DNA of 59,945 nt from Pyrinomonadaceae bacterium MAG19_C2-C3 (GCA_024330265.1 JANDLT010000029.1:1-59945); one strand, 5' to 3'. Positions 44,555 to 53,923 are shown, counted from the stretch's first letter. The notes: generated by a model not told the origin, from the sequence alone. Made by a program: numbers and translations.

Positions 44555-45089
44555 AATCAGACCCTATGAGATTGGCACAGACAAGTTCTTTCTGATACAC
44601 GGGTAAGTACTAACCAACCGAACTTCAGAGGTGAACTGTGTGTGCCGGGGGAAACGATACTTGAGATACCCGTAGCCGAACAAGCGCAGATGTGGCGGGA
44701 GTTGCGCGCCGCCCGCTACGGCTACTTGCGCGCACTGCACATTCAACGGGCGCGGTATATGGCGCGTGACGACGACCCGCAGCGGCGCGCCAAACTCGCC
44801 CGCATGCGCTCGATTATCGAAGGATTGTTGCCGACCGAAGCCTTGTTTTTCGCCGCTGAACTCGACATTCACTTGCTGGCAAAGATCGGCTATGGACGCG
44901 CATCTATGTGGTCTGTGACAACTACTGCATTCAGACGACGTAATCCGGCAGCTCAAGGCTAACGCTTCGTGGCGGTACACGCCTCTCGAAGATTTATGAC
45001 ACACCGGAAGTAGATCAAGCGGTCGCTGAAATGGCAACAACACGGAAACTAAAGGCAGCATGAGTGTCCCAATCTTGTAAGGTCTGATT
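44555..45089 (+). mobile_element. IS630-family remnant, internally deleted
   Basis: The inverted ends are AATCAGACCCTATGAGATTGG on the left, and on the right the complement of a near-identical stretch ending AATCTTGTAAGGTCTGATT. The 535-bp length is about half a complete IS630 element. The inside encodes a transposase N-terminal HTH region joined directly to part of the DDE region, so a large middle portion is gone. It lies in the gap between lepA and the NYN gene, and may have altered lepA's upstream region. Confidence 0.8.
44642..44962 (+). pseudogene. IS630 transposase fragment
   Basis: The translated start contains EIPVAEQAQMWRELRAARYG and YLRALHIQ, like an IS630 HTH region. It jumps in frame to RARYMARDDDPQRRAKL and LLPTEALFFAAELDIHLL, which precedes the first catalytic Asp-rich strand, and then shifts frame. 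RIYVVCDNYCI, the second catalytic Asp strand, can be read in another frame further on. It is non-functional. Confidence 0.75.
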
Positions 45090-45110
45090 TAGCTTTGAAC
45101 ACCCGCTTTA

Positions 45111-45143
45111 TTCTGGCTCCTGACTTCTGGCTACTGGCTCCTG
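45111..45143. repeat. Heptad repeat at the 3' end of the NYN gene
   Basis: Units tctggct, cctgact, tctggct, actggct, cctg follow the IS630 remnant and precede the stop codon of the minus-strand NYN gene. They are complementary to the array at 41.33 kb and related to the one at 22.07 kb. Confidence 0.8.
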
Positions 45144-45146
45144 TTT

Positions 45147-45875
45147 TTAGTCATCCGTGATGCGGATGTATTCCGTGACGATGTGAAAGCCGTTGTTGTC
45201 GCCGGGACGGGCATCGTCGGTCAAGTCGTCGAGGCGTTCGACGGCGGTGGTGAATATCGCGGGCGCGTGTTCGGGTGCGGGCGGCAGATAAACGGTCGCG
45301 TCGCCTTCTTCTTGCAGATAGCGTTCGTAACACCGCGCGGTGTGCGCGGGGTCTTTGCGAATGCGGTCGGCGATTTCGCCGAGGTCAATAAAGTAATCCG
45401 CGACATCAATCAGCTTCGGTGCGGTGTTAGAACGGAAGCCCGCGATTTCGACGCGACAGCCTTTATACGCGACGGCGTTGACGGCGTACACGAAATCTTC
45501 ATCGCCGGAAACGAGAACCGCCGTGTCGTAAGCTCCGGCAAGCGAGAGCATATCAACCGCGATTTCAACATCGAGGTTTGCTTTGCGTGTGCCGTCGTAA
45601 AAGGTCTTCAACTCTTTTTGAATGACGCGAAAGCCGTTGCGCCGCATCCATAACAGAAAGCCCTGTTGACGTTCCGCGCCCGCATCAACTCCGGTGTAGA
45701 AGAAGGCGCGCAAGAGTCTGCCGTCGCCTAAGAGCAGTTGAAGAAGTTTGTTGTAATCAATGTCGAGGGTGTGAAAGCGCGCGGCGTGAAACAGATTGTT
45801 GCCGTCAATAAAGACGGCGACGCGCCCGCGATAGCTAAGATGCCATGAGTGATGTGAGGTTGAGTCATACTGCAT
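45147..45875 (-). CDS. NYN-domain (LabA/DUF88) putative RNase
   Basis: A 242-residue protein. The PIN-like NYN domain spans residues about 13-165, with active-site aspartates in VAVFIDGNNLFHAARF, in LDVEIAVDMLSLAG and in VLVSGDEDFVYAVNAV. The family cleaves RNA. The C-terminal 70 residues are variable and acidic. It is probably its own transcription unit, because the gap upstream is AT-rich and no gene on the same strand abuts it. Confidence 0.85.
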   Translation of the reverse strand: MQYDSTSHHSWHLSYRGRVAVFIDGNNLFHAARFHTLDIDYNKLLQLLLGDGRLLRAFFYTGVDAGAERQQGFLLWMRRNGFRVIQKELKTFYDGTRKANLDVEIAVDMLSLAGAYDTAVLVSGDEDFVYAVNAVAYKGCRVEIAGFRSNTAPKLIDVADYFIDLGEIADRIRKDPAHTARCYERYLQEEGDATVYLPPAPEHAPAIFTTAVERLDDLTDDARPGDNNGFHIVTEYIRITDD

Positions 45876-46002
45876 TTGGGAAACCTGCTTTATAAAAACT
45901 TGAATTTATATTTGACGTTAATTGAATGGTTAGAATGCCGTCAGGCACCGTTCGCGGTCAAGGCTTTCTTTCTGTAATGAAAGATTTAATCCGTCATCTT
46001 AT

Positions 46003-46857
46003 TCACGAGATGATGGAAGTATCGTCGGAAGTGTCAATAACTTCGTTGCCGCTTCGCGCGTCAAGATAAAAGATTTGTCCGCCTGTTTCTATCGCCCACG
46101 CGAGACGCAGTTCGAGCGCGGCGACGTTCGTTGTACCGAGTCGCGGCACAGGTAAGACGACGATGCCGCGCGGAGTGAGCGATGCGGACGGGCGTGAGGT
46201 GAGCGCGGCGAAGCGTTCGCGGGCTTGGTCGGCAGTGATTAAGTTGCGTGCGGCGAGGACAATCTGCGGGGCGACTTGCGCGGCTTGCGGAAGGGCAGTG
46301 CTTGAAAGTTGTGTCACCGTACCATTGGTCATAAACGTGATGCGGAGGATGCCGTAGCCGCCGCTTAACGGAAACAGAAACGGCTTTTGTTCATAGACGG
46401 CACGCCGTTGCCCGTCGGGTTGCGTCACGATTTCGACGAGTGAAACGCGTGTCGGGTCAATGCCGAGTAGAGTGGCATTAGTGATGACGAAGCGGCGCAA
46501 TGCTTCGCGTTCGGCTTCGGCATCTGTGACCGATTCATCATCGGGACTAACACGCGGCAGACGCACGTTTCCGATAAGCGCGGGCAGGGCGGCAATCGTG
46601 TTGGTGATGGGCGTCAAGGTCGGCTGCGTCACCGAATCCGCGATGCCTTGCGCGCGAAGCAATGCCGCGAAAGCTTGGCGCGTTTGCGTCGCTTGGTCGG
46701 CAGGAAATTCAAGCGTGATTGGCGTAACGACGGCGGTCGCATCACGCGGCGCACCTGTTTCGGGCGCACGCGAACTTGCACACGCCGCGCAAACACAAAC
46801 GACGCAAACGCCAAGCAACAGAACGACACGGCGCACGTTAAACAAGAATTCATTCAT
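46003..46857 (-). CDS. Predicted lipoprotein of unknown function
   Basis: The N-terminal hydrophobic run VVLLLGVCVVCVCAAC ends in a lipobox-like C-A-A-C, so the protein is likely lipid-anchored. The mature part (about 255 residues) holds a beta-alpha segment with AEREALRRFVITNATLLGID, and YGILRITFMTNGTVTQLSS, like small PepSY/FTP-type domains. That likeness is weak. I choose the ATG at 46857 because it follows GGTGAG. The frame starts six codons earlier in a heptad-like tract. Confidence 0.7.
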   Translation of the reverse strand: MNEFLFNVRRVVLLLGVCVVCVCAACASSRAPETGAPRDATAVVTPITLEFPADQATQTRQAFAALLRAQGIADSVTQPTLTPITNTIAALPALIGNVRLPRVSPDDESVTDAEAEREALRRFVITNATLLGIDPTRVSLVEIVTQPDGQRRAVYEQKPFLFPLSGGYGILRITFMTNGTVTQLSSTALPQAAQVAPQIVLAARNLITADQARERFAALTSRPSASLTPRGIVVLPVPRLGTTNVAALELRLAWAIETGGQIFYLDARSGNEVIDTSDDTSIIS

Positions 46858-46889
46858 CAACTCACCATTCATCACTCATCATTACCTTA
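46855..46889. repeat. Heptad-like repeat at the lipoprotein 5' end
   Basis: Units ttcatca, actcacc, attcatc, actcatc follow a 7-bp period just upstream of, and overlapping, the lipoprotein start. Confidence 0.6.
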
Positions 46890-46980
46890 TGTGCGGCATC
46901 GAGATTATACTTGACCGCGACATCACAACAATCCATGAAGGTCTTGGCACAATCAACATATCAACATAAAGTTCGCTGTT

Positions 46981-47829
46981 ATGAAATCTAATCGCCCGCC
47001 GCGTCCACGTTTCGAGAGTGAAGCACAACCGACGCAAACTCAAACTCACAATCAAATCTACGGCGTCAATCCTATCGTCGAAGCTTTGCGCGCCGCCGTG
47101 CGCCCGCTTGAACGCATCATGATTGCGACGGGAGCGCATGACTATCGCTTCAATGAGATTTACGATTTAGCGAAAGAGCGCGACGTGCCTGTGCGCCGCG
47201 TCGCGCGTGAAGAACTCGACCGCATGATGCATGTCGGGGGCGACCGCACGGCAACCAATCATCAAGGCATCATCGCCATTATCGCGGCGGCGCAATACGC
47301 GGACACCGACGCTTTGCTTGACAGCCTAACCGCGAAAATCGAAGCGGGCGAAACGCCGCTCGTCGTCGTGCTTGATGAAATAGAAGACCCGCGCAACCTC
47401 GGTGCGATTTTGCGGACGGCGGAATGCGCGGGAGTTGACGCGGTGTTTATACCCGAACGGCGCGCCGCAGGACTTACGGAAACGGTGGCGAAAGCGGCGG
47501 CGGGCGCGCTTGAATATGTCCACATTGCGCGCGTCACAAACATCGCGGACTTAATTGCAGAACTAAAACGCAGAGGCGTGTGGACGGTGGCAACCGATGA
47601 GGCGGCGCGCGTGGATTACACAAGCTTTGATTGGCGCGTTCCGGTCGCCGTCGTGCTTGGCAACGAAGGCGACGGCGTGCGAAGACTGGTTCGCGAACGC
47701 TGTGACGCGACGGTGCGGTTGCCGTTGCGCGGTCACATCGAATCGCTTAACGTATCGGTTGCCGCCGGTATCGTGATGTACGAGATTTTGCGGCAGCGAA
47801 CTCAAGGTGAGGCGCGGGCGTATAAATAA
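46981..47829 (+). CDS. rlmB: 23S rRNA 2'-O-ribose methyltransferase, RlmB/TrmH family
   Basis: A SPOUT methyltransferase that modifies a guanosine in 23S rRNA. The N-terminal RNA-binding domain has IYGVNPIVEAL and VPVRRVAREELDRMM. The knotted catalytic domain has motif 1 (VLDEIEDPRNLGAILRTAE), motif 2 (VVLGNEGDGVRRLV) and motif 3 (LRGHIESLNVSVAAGIVMYE). Length is 282 residues. The first 20 residues are a basic, Gln/Thr-rich tail. Confidence 0.93.
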   Translation: MKSNRPPRPRFESEAQPTQTQTHNQIYGVNPIVEALRAAVRPLERIMIATGAHDYRFNEIYDLAKERDVPVRRVAREELDRMMHVGGDRTATNHQGIIAIIAAAQYADTDALLDSLTAKIEAGETPLVVVLDEIEDPRNLGAILRTAECAGVDAVFIPERRAAGLTETVAKAAAGALEYVHIARVTNIADLIAELKRRGVWTVATDEAARVDYTSFDWRVPVAVVLGNEGDGVRRLVRERCDATVRLPLRGHIESLNVSVAAGIVMYEILRQRTQGEARAYK

Positions 47830-47927
47830 AAGTTCATCATTGATAACACGCGAATAGATGTACACTTCATGCTCGTTTCAGTGATATATGAACGATAAAT
47901 ACCGAAACATAAAATAAGGAAGACACG

Positions 47928-48482
47928 ATGATTTACTGCCCGCGCTGTGCCGCGCAAAATATCGAAGACGCCAAGTTCTGTCGCAGTTGCGGCACGGACA
48001 TCAGCTTTGTCGCGCCAGCCTTGACCGGAAACTTACCCGCTCCCGCGCGTAGGGATAAAAAATCGCGCGGCAAAAAACCGGCGACGATTGCAGGCGCGAC
48101 GGAAGACTTTTTCGTCGGCGTGGCGTTTCTGCTTATCGTACTTGGCGGAGCGATTTTCTTTACCGGCGGCTTTATGATTTGGATATGGATGTTGATTCCG
48201 GGCTTCGCGTGCGTCGGTAGCGGCATCGGGAAATACCTGCAATTTCGCCACGAACAACAATCACAAGTCGGGGCTGCGATTCGCAATGTTGAGCCGCCTT
48301 CGTTTCTTCATCGGAGCGAACGCGCGACTGAAGAACTGCCCGCATCTGACGCTTCCATGCTTCCACGCGGCAGCGTCACAGACGGCACGACGCGCCTTTT
48401 CGATAACCTTGATAATGTTCCGCGTGGGCGTTCAGCCGTTCGCGTCGAACCTTCATCGGAACGCCACCCGCCGCGCTCGTGA
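47928..48482 (+). CDS. Zinc-ribbon membrane protein
   Basis: A zinc ribbon (CPRCAAQNIEDAKFCRSCG) occupies residues 4-22. A basic linker is followed by two membrane segments (FFVGVAFLLIVLGGAIFF and IWMWMLIPGF-like). The C-terminal 80 residues are polar and likely disordered. A good ribosome-binding site precedes the ATG. Its stop codon overlaps the GTG start of aroDE by four bases (GTGA), so the two are co-translated. The function is unknown. Confidence 0.75.
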   Translation: MIYCPRCAAQNIEDAKFCRSCGTDISFVAPALTGNLPAPARRDKKSRGKKPATIAGATEDFFVGVAFLLIVLGGAIFFTGGFMIWIWMLIPGFACVGSGIGKYLQFRHEQQSQVGAAIRNVEPPSFLHRSERATEELPASDASMLPRGSVTDGTTRLFDNLDNVPRGRSAVRVEPSSERHPPRS

Positions 48483-50041
48483 ATCACACTTTGATTTGCG
48501 TCTCCCTCGCCGCGTTCCGTGTCGTCGAACTCCTGCCCTCGATGCGGGGCGCGGCGCATCATGCCGACATCTTCGAGATTCGCGCCGATTATTTCAACGA
48601 AGCGGAGCGACAAGTTTTCCTAAACGAACTACCCGCATTGCTCGAACACGCGCCGCGCCGCCTCATTGTCACCCTGCGCTCACGCGAACAGGGCGGTCAC
48701 GTCTTCGACGATGAAGCACCGCCGGGCATTGACGAGCGCGCCGATTTTCACACGCGCGCCTTACGACTTCTCATCCCGCACGACGGCTTGATTGACATCG
48801 AACTCGACCTTGCCCGTCACTTCCAAATGCGCGAACAATCTTCGACCATGAACGCCGCTTTCGAGTGGCGACACGTCATCTGTTCACACCACGACTTTGA
48901 TGGCGGAGCGCACATCATCGAAGCCGCGTATCACGAACTCGCCGCGACGCCCGCGCGCGTCTTGAAGCTGGCGACAACGGCGCGCGATGCGATTGATTGT
49001 TTGCCCGTGATTCGCACGCTCCGCCAAGCCACGAACGAAGGGCGCGAACTCATCGCGCTGGCGATGGGCGTCGCGGGCGTGATGACGCGCATACTCGCGC
49101 CGCTCTTTGATTCGCTCTTAACTTACGCCGCCGTTGATGACAAACATGCGACCGCACGCGGACAAGTCACCGCCCACGCGATGCACGATTTATATCGCAC
49201 GCCGAAACTCGACGAAGACACTTTCATCACGGGTCTCATCGGCAACACGGTCGCGCATTCGCTCTCGCCGCACATACACAATCGGGCATTCACCGCGCAG
49301 TCTGTCAACGCCGTTTATCTGCCGTTTGAAACGCACGACCTTGATGCGTTTATGCGTCGCATGGTTCACCCGAAGACACGCGAAACAGCGTGGAACTTGC
49401 GCGGCTTGAGCGTCACCGCGCCGCATAAACAGAACATCATTCCCTATCTCGATGACATGGACGACGCGGCGCGCGAAGTCGGGGCGGTCAATACGATTGT
49501 GATTAAGGGCGATGAACTTCACGGCTATAACACCGATGCCCGCGCCGCCCTTGTGCCGCTCGAAGGTTTGATTGATTTATATGATAAACGTGTCGCGGTC
49601 ATCGGCGCGGGCGGAGCGTGTCGCGCCGTGCTGTGGAGTTTGCGTGAAGCCGGAGCGCACGCGACCGTGTATGCACGCGACACGACGCGCGCCGCCATCG
49701 CGCAAACTTACGGCGCGTCATGCGAGAAACTCGAAGACGCGAACTTCGCCGCTTTCGATGTCGTCATCAACACCACGCCGCTCGGCACACGCGGCACACC
49801 ACGTGAACACGAAACGCCCGCCGTCGCGGGTCAACTGCGCGGGGCGCGCATCGTGTATGACCTTGTTTATAATCCATCCGAAACACGATTCATGAAAGAA
49901 GCCCGAATCGCTTCATGCTTCGCCGTCGGCGGTCTCGAAATGCTCATCGCCCAAGCCGCCGCGCAGTGGACTCTATGGACGGGACACGATACCGCACCGC
50001 TTGACGTAATGCGCGAAGCGGCGCGCGATGAATTAGCTTAG
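48479..50041 (+). CDS. aroDE: Bifunctional 3-dehydroquinate dehydratase/shikimate dehydrogenase (AroD-AroE)
   Basis: Residues 1-235 form type I dehydroquinase, with FEIRADYF and the Schiff-base lysine in VLKLATTARDA. Its catalytic His is in ICSHHDFDGG. Residues 250-520 form shikimate dehydrogenase, starting TGLIGNTVAHSLSPHIHN (residue 252), with the catalytic Lys in SVTAPHKQN, the Asp in GYNTDARAAL and the NADP loop VAVIGAGGACRAVLW. The fused order matches the plant and chlamydial enzymes. The start is GTG, overlapping the previous stop. aroB is 40 kb away in this window. Confidence 0.94.
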   Translation: MNHTLICVSLAAFRVVELLPSMRGAAHHADIFEIRADYFNEAERQVFLNELPALLEHAPRRLIVTLRSREQGGHVFDDEAPPGIDERADFHTRALRLLIPHDGLIDIELDLARHFQMREQSSTMNAAFEWRHVICSHHDFDGGAHIIEAAYHELAATPARVLKLATTARDAIDCLPVIRTLRQATNEGRELIALAMGVAGVMTRILAPLFDSLLTYAAVDDKHATARGQVTAHAMHDLYRTPKLDEDTFITGLIGNTVAHSLSPHIHNRAFTAQSVNAVYLPFETHDLDAFMRRMVHPKTRETAWNLRGLSVTAPHKQNIIPYLDDMDDAAREVGAVNTIVIKGDELHGYNTDARAALVPLEGLIDLYDKRVAVIGAGGACRAVLWSLREAGAHATVYARDTTRAAIAQTYGASCEKLEDANFAAFDVVINTTPLGTRGTPREHETPAVAGQLRGARIVYDLVYNPSETRFMKEARIASCFAVGGLEMLIAQAAAQWTLWTGHDTAPLDVMREAARDELA

Positions 50042-50250
50042 TCAGTGGTCTTTCGCAGTGGTCAGTGGTCAGTGGTCGGTGGTCAGTAAGAACTAAAGAC
50101 CACGCTCATTGACGTTCAACTTTGTGCTTGACATCGCAATCATAAATCCCATGCTCCACTGTTCACTGTTCACTGTTCACTGTTCACTGTTCACTGTTCA
50201 CTGACCACTGACCACTGACCACTGCGAAAGACCACTGACTACTGACCACT
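50041..50250. repeat. Long inverted heptad repeats between aroDE and moeB-like gene
   Basis: The left part has gtggtca units and the right part has six gttcact, then gaccact units, all with exact 7-bp spacing. The two parts are largely complementary around an AT-containing centre. This is the longest heptad array in the window and fills nearly the whole 209-bp gap. There is no CRISPR spacer pattern. Confidence 0.9.
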
Positions 50251-51279
50251 ATGAGCCAAAGATACAGCCGACAAATTTTGTTCGAGCCGATTGGCGCGCA
50301 AGGGCAGAGGCGCATCTGTGAAAGTCGCGTCGTCGTCATCGGGTGCGGTGCTTTGGGGAGCGCGCATGTCGAGACGTTGGCGCGCTCCGGCGTCGGGCGG
50401 CTGCGCGTCGTTGACCGTGATTTCGTCGAAGAATCTAATCTTCAAAGACAGACTTTGTTTTCTGAAAGCGATGCGCGTGAGCGTGTGCCGAAAGCAATCG
50501 CGGCGCGGCGGCGTGTCGGGGAAATCAATTCCGAAACGGAAGTCGAAGCCGTCGTCGCGGATGTTCACGCGCTCAACATCGAAGGCTTTATCAAAGATGC
50601 CGATGTTGTTTTAGACGGCACGGATAACTTCAGCACGCGCTATCTCATCAATGATGCGTGCGTCAAGCATAACGTCAAATGGATTTACGGAGCGGCGGTC
50701 GGCGCGCTCGGTGTGACGATGACGATACGACCCGACGCGCGCCCGAAGCGTCCGTGTTTGCGGTGCATCTTCGCGGAAGAACCGGCGGCGGGAAGTGCCG
50801 CGACGTGTGACACCGCCGGAATTATCGCTCCCGTTATCGCCGTTGTTTCCGCCGCGCAAACCGTCGAATGTCTGAAGTTGATTGTTGGGCGCGAGGATGA
50901 ACTACACGATTCATTGATGCAGTTCGACGTGTGGCGAAATGATTGGCGGCGCATCAAACTCCCGGCGGCGGATGCCGAATGTCGAACGTGCGGGCTTCAT
51001 CTTTATGAGAGTCTGGCGGCGGAAGCGGGCGAGATGACGAGCGTCTTATGCGGGCGCGACGCGGTGCAGATTCGTCCCGCCCGCGCGGGTGACTTGGACT
51101 TAAACAGGCTCGGTTCGCGTTTGCGTGCGATTGGAGATGTGCAGGTCAACGAGTATCTTTTGAGACTAAACACGGGCGAACATGAACTGACGGTGTTTCG
51201 TGATGCCCGCGCCATTGTGCGCGGGACAAGCGACACCGGCGTCGCGCGTTCGCTCTATGCGCGGTACGTCGGCAACTGA
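50251..51279 (+). CDS. MoeB/ThiF/HesA-type adenylyltransferase
   Basis: It activates the C terminus of a ubiquitin-like sulfur carrier (MoaD, ThiS or similar) with ATP. The nucleotide loop is VVIGCGALGSAHVETLARSG. The Arg finger region is ESNLQRQTLF, the adenylation Asp is in VLDGTDNFSTRYLIND, and the zinc cysteines are in CLRCIFA and CRTCGLHLY. The active-site region is ATCDTAGIIAPV. Residues 255-342 form an extra, poorly conserved C-terminal domain. No MoaD or ThiS gene is beside it, so the pathway is unresolved. Confidence 0.88.
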   Translation: MSQRYSRQILFEPIGAQGQRRICESRVVVIGCGALGSAHVETLARSGVGRLRVVDRDFVEESNLQRQTLFSESDARERVPKAIAARRRVGEINSETEVEAVVADVHALNIEGFIKDADVVLDGTDNFSTRYLINDACVKHNVKWIYGAAVGALGVTMTIRPDARPKRPCLRCIFAEEPAAGSAATCDTAGIIAPVIAVVSAAQTVECLKLIVGREDELHDSLMQFDVWRNDWRRIKLPAADAECRTCGLHLYESLAAEAGEMTSVLCGRDAVQIRPARAGDLDLNRLGSRLRAIGDVQVNEYLLRLNTGEHELTVFRDARAIVRGTSDTGVARSLYARYVGN

Positions 51280-51287
51280 AAATCAAC

Positions 51288-53768
51288 ATGCTAAATCATC
51301 CCTCAACTTCGCGGTGTCAATCCGTTCCATTTCATAAACTCATCGCACAAGTGATGATGTATATCGTCATCATCACCATAGTCATCATCGCGTCGGGCAT
51401 GTTCGCGCGTGCGAATGCGCCCGTCGTGTGGGAACTCAAAACGCGCGCCGAAATTTTGCGCGGCACGTCGCGCGGCGTTTCGATTACGGAGACGGGAGCA
51501 TTGATGCTCGCGCCGCGATTCGATGCGGTGTTCGACACTAAGCAGAGTTATGTGTGGTCAAGCGCGGTTGATAAAGCGGGCAACATCTATCTCGGCACGG
51601 GCAATGACGGGCGCGTCTTTCGCGTCGCTTCCAACGGTGCGAACCCGACGAACGGAACGCTTTTTTATGACACGCCGGAGTTGAACGTGACCGCCCTCGC
51701 GGTTGATGCGAACGGTGTGCTTTATGCCGCCACGTCGCCGGACGGTAAGGTTTATCGAATCACGCAGGGCGGGCAAGCGGAAGTTTTCTTTGACCCGTCG
51801 GATAAATACATCTGGTCACTGGCGATGATGAACGACGGCGCGCTTGCCGTCGGGACGGGCGGCGAAGGGCGCATCTATCGCGTGCCTGTCGAAGGCGGCG
51901 CGGCGGGCGGCGTGGTGAAGCGTGCGCCGGAAGCAGTCGTGTTTTACGATTCGAGCGAGACGCACATCATCAGTCTGGCAATCAATCGCGCGACGGGTGA
52001 TTTAATCGCGGGAACTGATCCGGGCGGTCTGGTGCTTCGCGTTGACCGGAGCGGTAAAGCCTTCGCGTTGCTCGACGCGCCGCTACGCGAAATGCACGCT
52101 CTTAGCATCGCGCCGGACAATTCGATTTACGCGCTCGCAATCGGCGACGCGGCATCATCACCTTCTCGCACATCGGGCGCGGGTTCGACGATGCTCGAAG
52201 CTCTCCTCGCGGCGGCGGCAAGTTCCACGACCAGCCCGCCCGCCACAACGCCGGACGGAAGCCCGCCCACTGTCGGCGGCACGGACACGACGGGTTCACG
52301 CGCGGAAAGCAGTCCGCTTTCCGCGTCCGTTGCTTCACCCGCCGCACGAAGTCGCCGGAGACTCGCGGGAGCGCGCAGTGCGTTGTTTCGCATCACGCCG
52401 AACGGTGCTTCGGAGGTCGTGTGGAGTTCGCCAGGCGTGACAGCGTTTAGCCTCGCCGCGCGTGACGGTGATGTACTGCTCGGCACGAATGAGCGCGGGC
52501 GCATCCTTTCGATTGACGCTCAGACGGACGAAACCTTGCTTGTCGAAGCGAGTGAAAATCAAATCTCATCGTTCGTCACACACAACGGCGAACTGTTCGC
52601 GGCATCGAGCAACGCCGGAAAGTTGTTTCGCCTCGGTCGCAATTTTAATCGCAGTGAGCCGCACACCGGAACTTACGAATCGCCCGTGCAGGACGCGCAA
52701 GTCACCGCGCAGTGGGGAAATCTTTCGTGGCGTGTAAGCGGTGTGGGTAACGCAAACAACGCGGGTCAAGGGCAAGTAACGACGCAAGTAATAATGCAAA
52801 CGCGAAGCGGCAACACCGAACAGCCCGACCGGACGTGGAGCGATTGGAGCGCGGCTTATACTGACGGCGGCGGTTCGATCATCTTGAGTCCGCCCGCGCG
52901 CTTCATACAATGGCGCGTCACATTCACGGCAGCGGCAACTGTAAATCAGAACGCGAATATGGCGGAGAGCGTGCGCGTCGAAGATGTGCGGCTCGTCTAT
53001 TTGCCGCGCAATGTCGCACCGGAAATCATCTCGCTCGTCGCGCTGCCGCCGAACGTCGCTTTGCTTCCGACGATTTCTTTGACGGGTGATGCGAGCAATG
53101 ATGCGAACCCGGATAATCCACTTGCGACCACGACGACGGGAACATCACCCGCGATAACGATTCCGCCGCGCCGCACGTTTCAGCGCGGCGCGATGAGTCT
53201 TCAGTGGCAAGCCGAAGATGCGAACAATGACCGCATGGAATACTCAATCACTTTTCGCCACGTCGGAGAAAGCCGGTTTCAAATCTTGCGAACCAATTTG
53301 CGCGACAACTTTTTTACGATTGACGCCGCGACGCTTGCCGACGGGCAATACGTTTTTCGCGTCACGGCGTCGGACGCTGTAGACAATCCCACGTCGCGCG
53401 CCCTGACGGGTGAGCGCGTCAGCGAGGCATTCACTATTGATGCGACGCCACCGGAAGTTCAGGTCACACCGGACACCACATCCGACACCGTAGCGGGCGG
53501 CGCGTCATCGAATGTGAGGCGTATCAGATTCAGTGTCGAAGACGCGACGAGTGCGATACGGCGCGCCGATGTCAGCATCAACGGTGGACGCTGGACGAGC
53601 GTTTATCCTGACGACGGCATCGCGGACGAACGCCGCGAGACATTCTCAATCCAACTGCCCACCACATCCACTGGAAGCACGGAAACGGCGGACGTGACAA
53701 TCGCTTTGCGCGCCTTCGATACAAACGGAAACGTCGGTAACGCGCGCACGGTGCAACGCCGACGCTGA
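51288..53768 (+). CDS. Secreted multi-domain beta-propeller protein
   Basis: An 826-residue exported protein. A signal-anchor (YIVIITIVIIASGMFA) precedes a propeller with repeated D-x-x-G-x-x-Y-x-G-T/A units (KAGNIYLGTGNDGRVFRV, ANGVLYAATSPDGKVYRI). A long Ser/Thr/Pro/Gly-rich linker at about 295-350 interrupts the propeller. A discoidin-like or beta-sandwich domain follows. The C-terminal half contains fibronectin- or cadherin-like domains (YSITFRHVGESRF, DGQYVFRVTASDAVDNPTSR). It is probably an extracellular binding protein. Its ligand is unknown. Confidence 0.8.
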   Translation: MLNHPSTSRCQSVPFHKLIAQVMMYIVIITIVIIASGMFARANAPVVWELKTRAEILRGTSRGVSITETGALMLAPRFDAVFDTKQSYVWSSAVDKAGNIYLGTGNDGRVFRVASNGANPTNGTLFYDTPELNVTALAVDANGVLYAATSPDGKVYRITQGGQAEVFFDPSDKYIWSLAMMNDGALAVGTGGEGRIYRVPVEGGAAGGVVKRAPEAVVFYDSSETHIISLAINRATGDLIAGTDPGGLVLRVDRSGKAFALLDAPLREMHALSIAPDNSIYALAIGDAASSPSRTSGAGSTMLEALLAAAASSTTSPPATTPDGSPPTVGGTDTTGSRAESSPLSASVASPAARSRRRLAGARSALFRITPNGASEVVWSSPGVTAFSLAARDGDVLLGTNERGRILSIDAQTDETLLVEASENQISSFVTHNGELFAASSNAGKLFRLGRNFNRSEPHTGTYESPVQDAQVTAQWGNLSWRVSGVGNANNAGQGQVTTQVIMQTRSGNTEQPDRTWSDWSAAYTDGGGSIILSPPARFIQWRVTFTAAATVNQNANMAESVRVEDVRLVYLPRNVAPEIISLVALPPNVALLPTISLTGDASNDANPDNPLATTTTGTSPAITIPPRRTFQRGAMSLQWQAEDANNDRMEYSITFRHVGESRFQILRTNLRDNFFTIDAATLADGQYVFRVTASDAVDNPTSRALTGERVSEAFTIDATPPEVQVTPDTTSDTVAGGASSNVRRIRFSVEDATSAIRRADVSINGGRWTSVYPDDGIADERRETFSIQLPTTSTGSTETADVTIALRAFDTNGNVGNARTVQRRR

Positions 53769-53907
53769 TTTATGAAGGCTCGAAAAACGGCGTAAATCGT
53801 CGCGGCGTTTGCACCAAAGCGTGCGCCTGTGCGGGAAAGCGTGTCGGGAGATTTATCGAATAATGCGAAATCCTTAGTAATTCCTGCTTTAGGTACAGTG
53901 TTAAACT

Positions 53908-53923
53908 TGGCATCGCGGTTGCT
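53908..53923 (+). promoter_or_regulatory. Sigma-54 (RpoN) promoter
   Basis: TGGCATC-N4-TTGCT has the -24 GG at 53909-53910 and the -12 GC at 53921-53922, the exact sigma-54 spacing. It points at the small exported protein starting at 54023/54032, with a leader of about 90-100 nt. Confidence 0.65.

Noticed and set aside
41396..45875. Defence island (Uma2, NYN nuclease, SbcC-like ATPase)
   Set aside because: The genes are separated by housekeeping lepA and repeats, families are common outside defence, and no effector-sensor pairing is visible.
50041..50250. CRISPR array
   Set aside because: The units are 7 bp with no unique spacers and no cas genes nearby.
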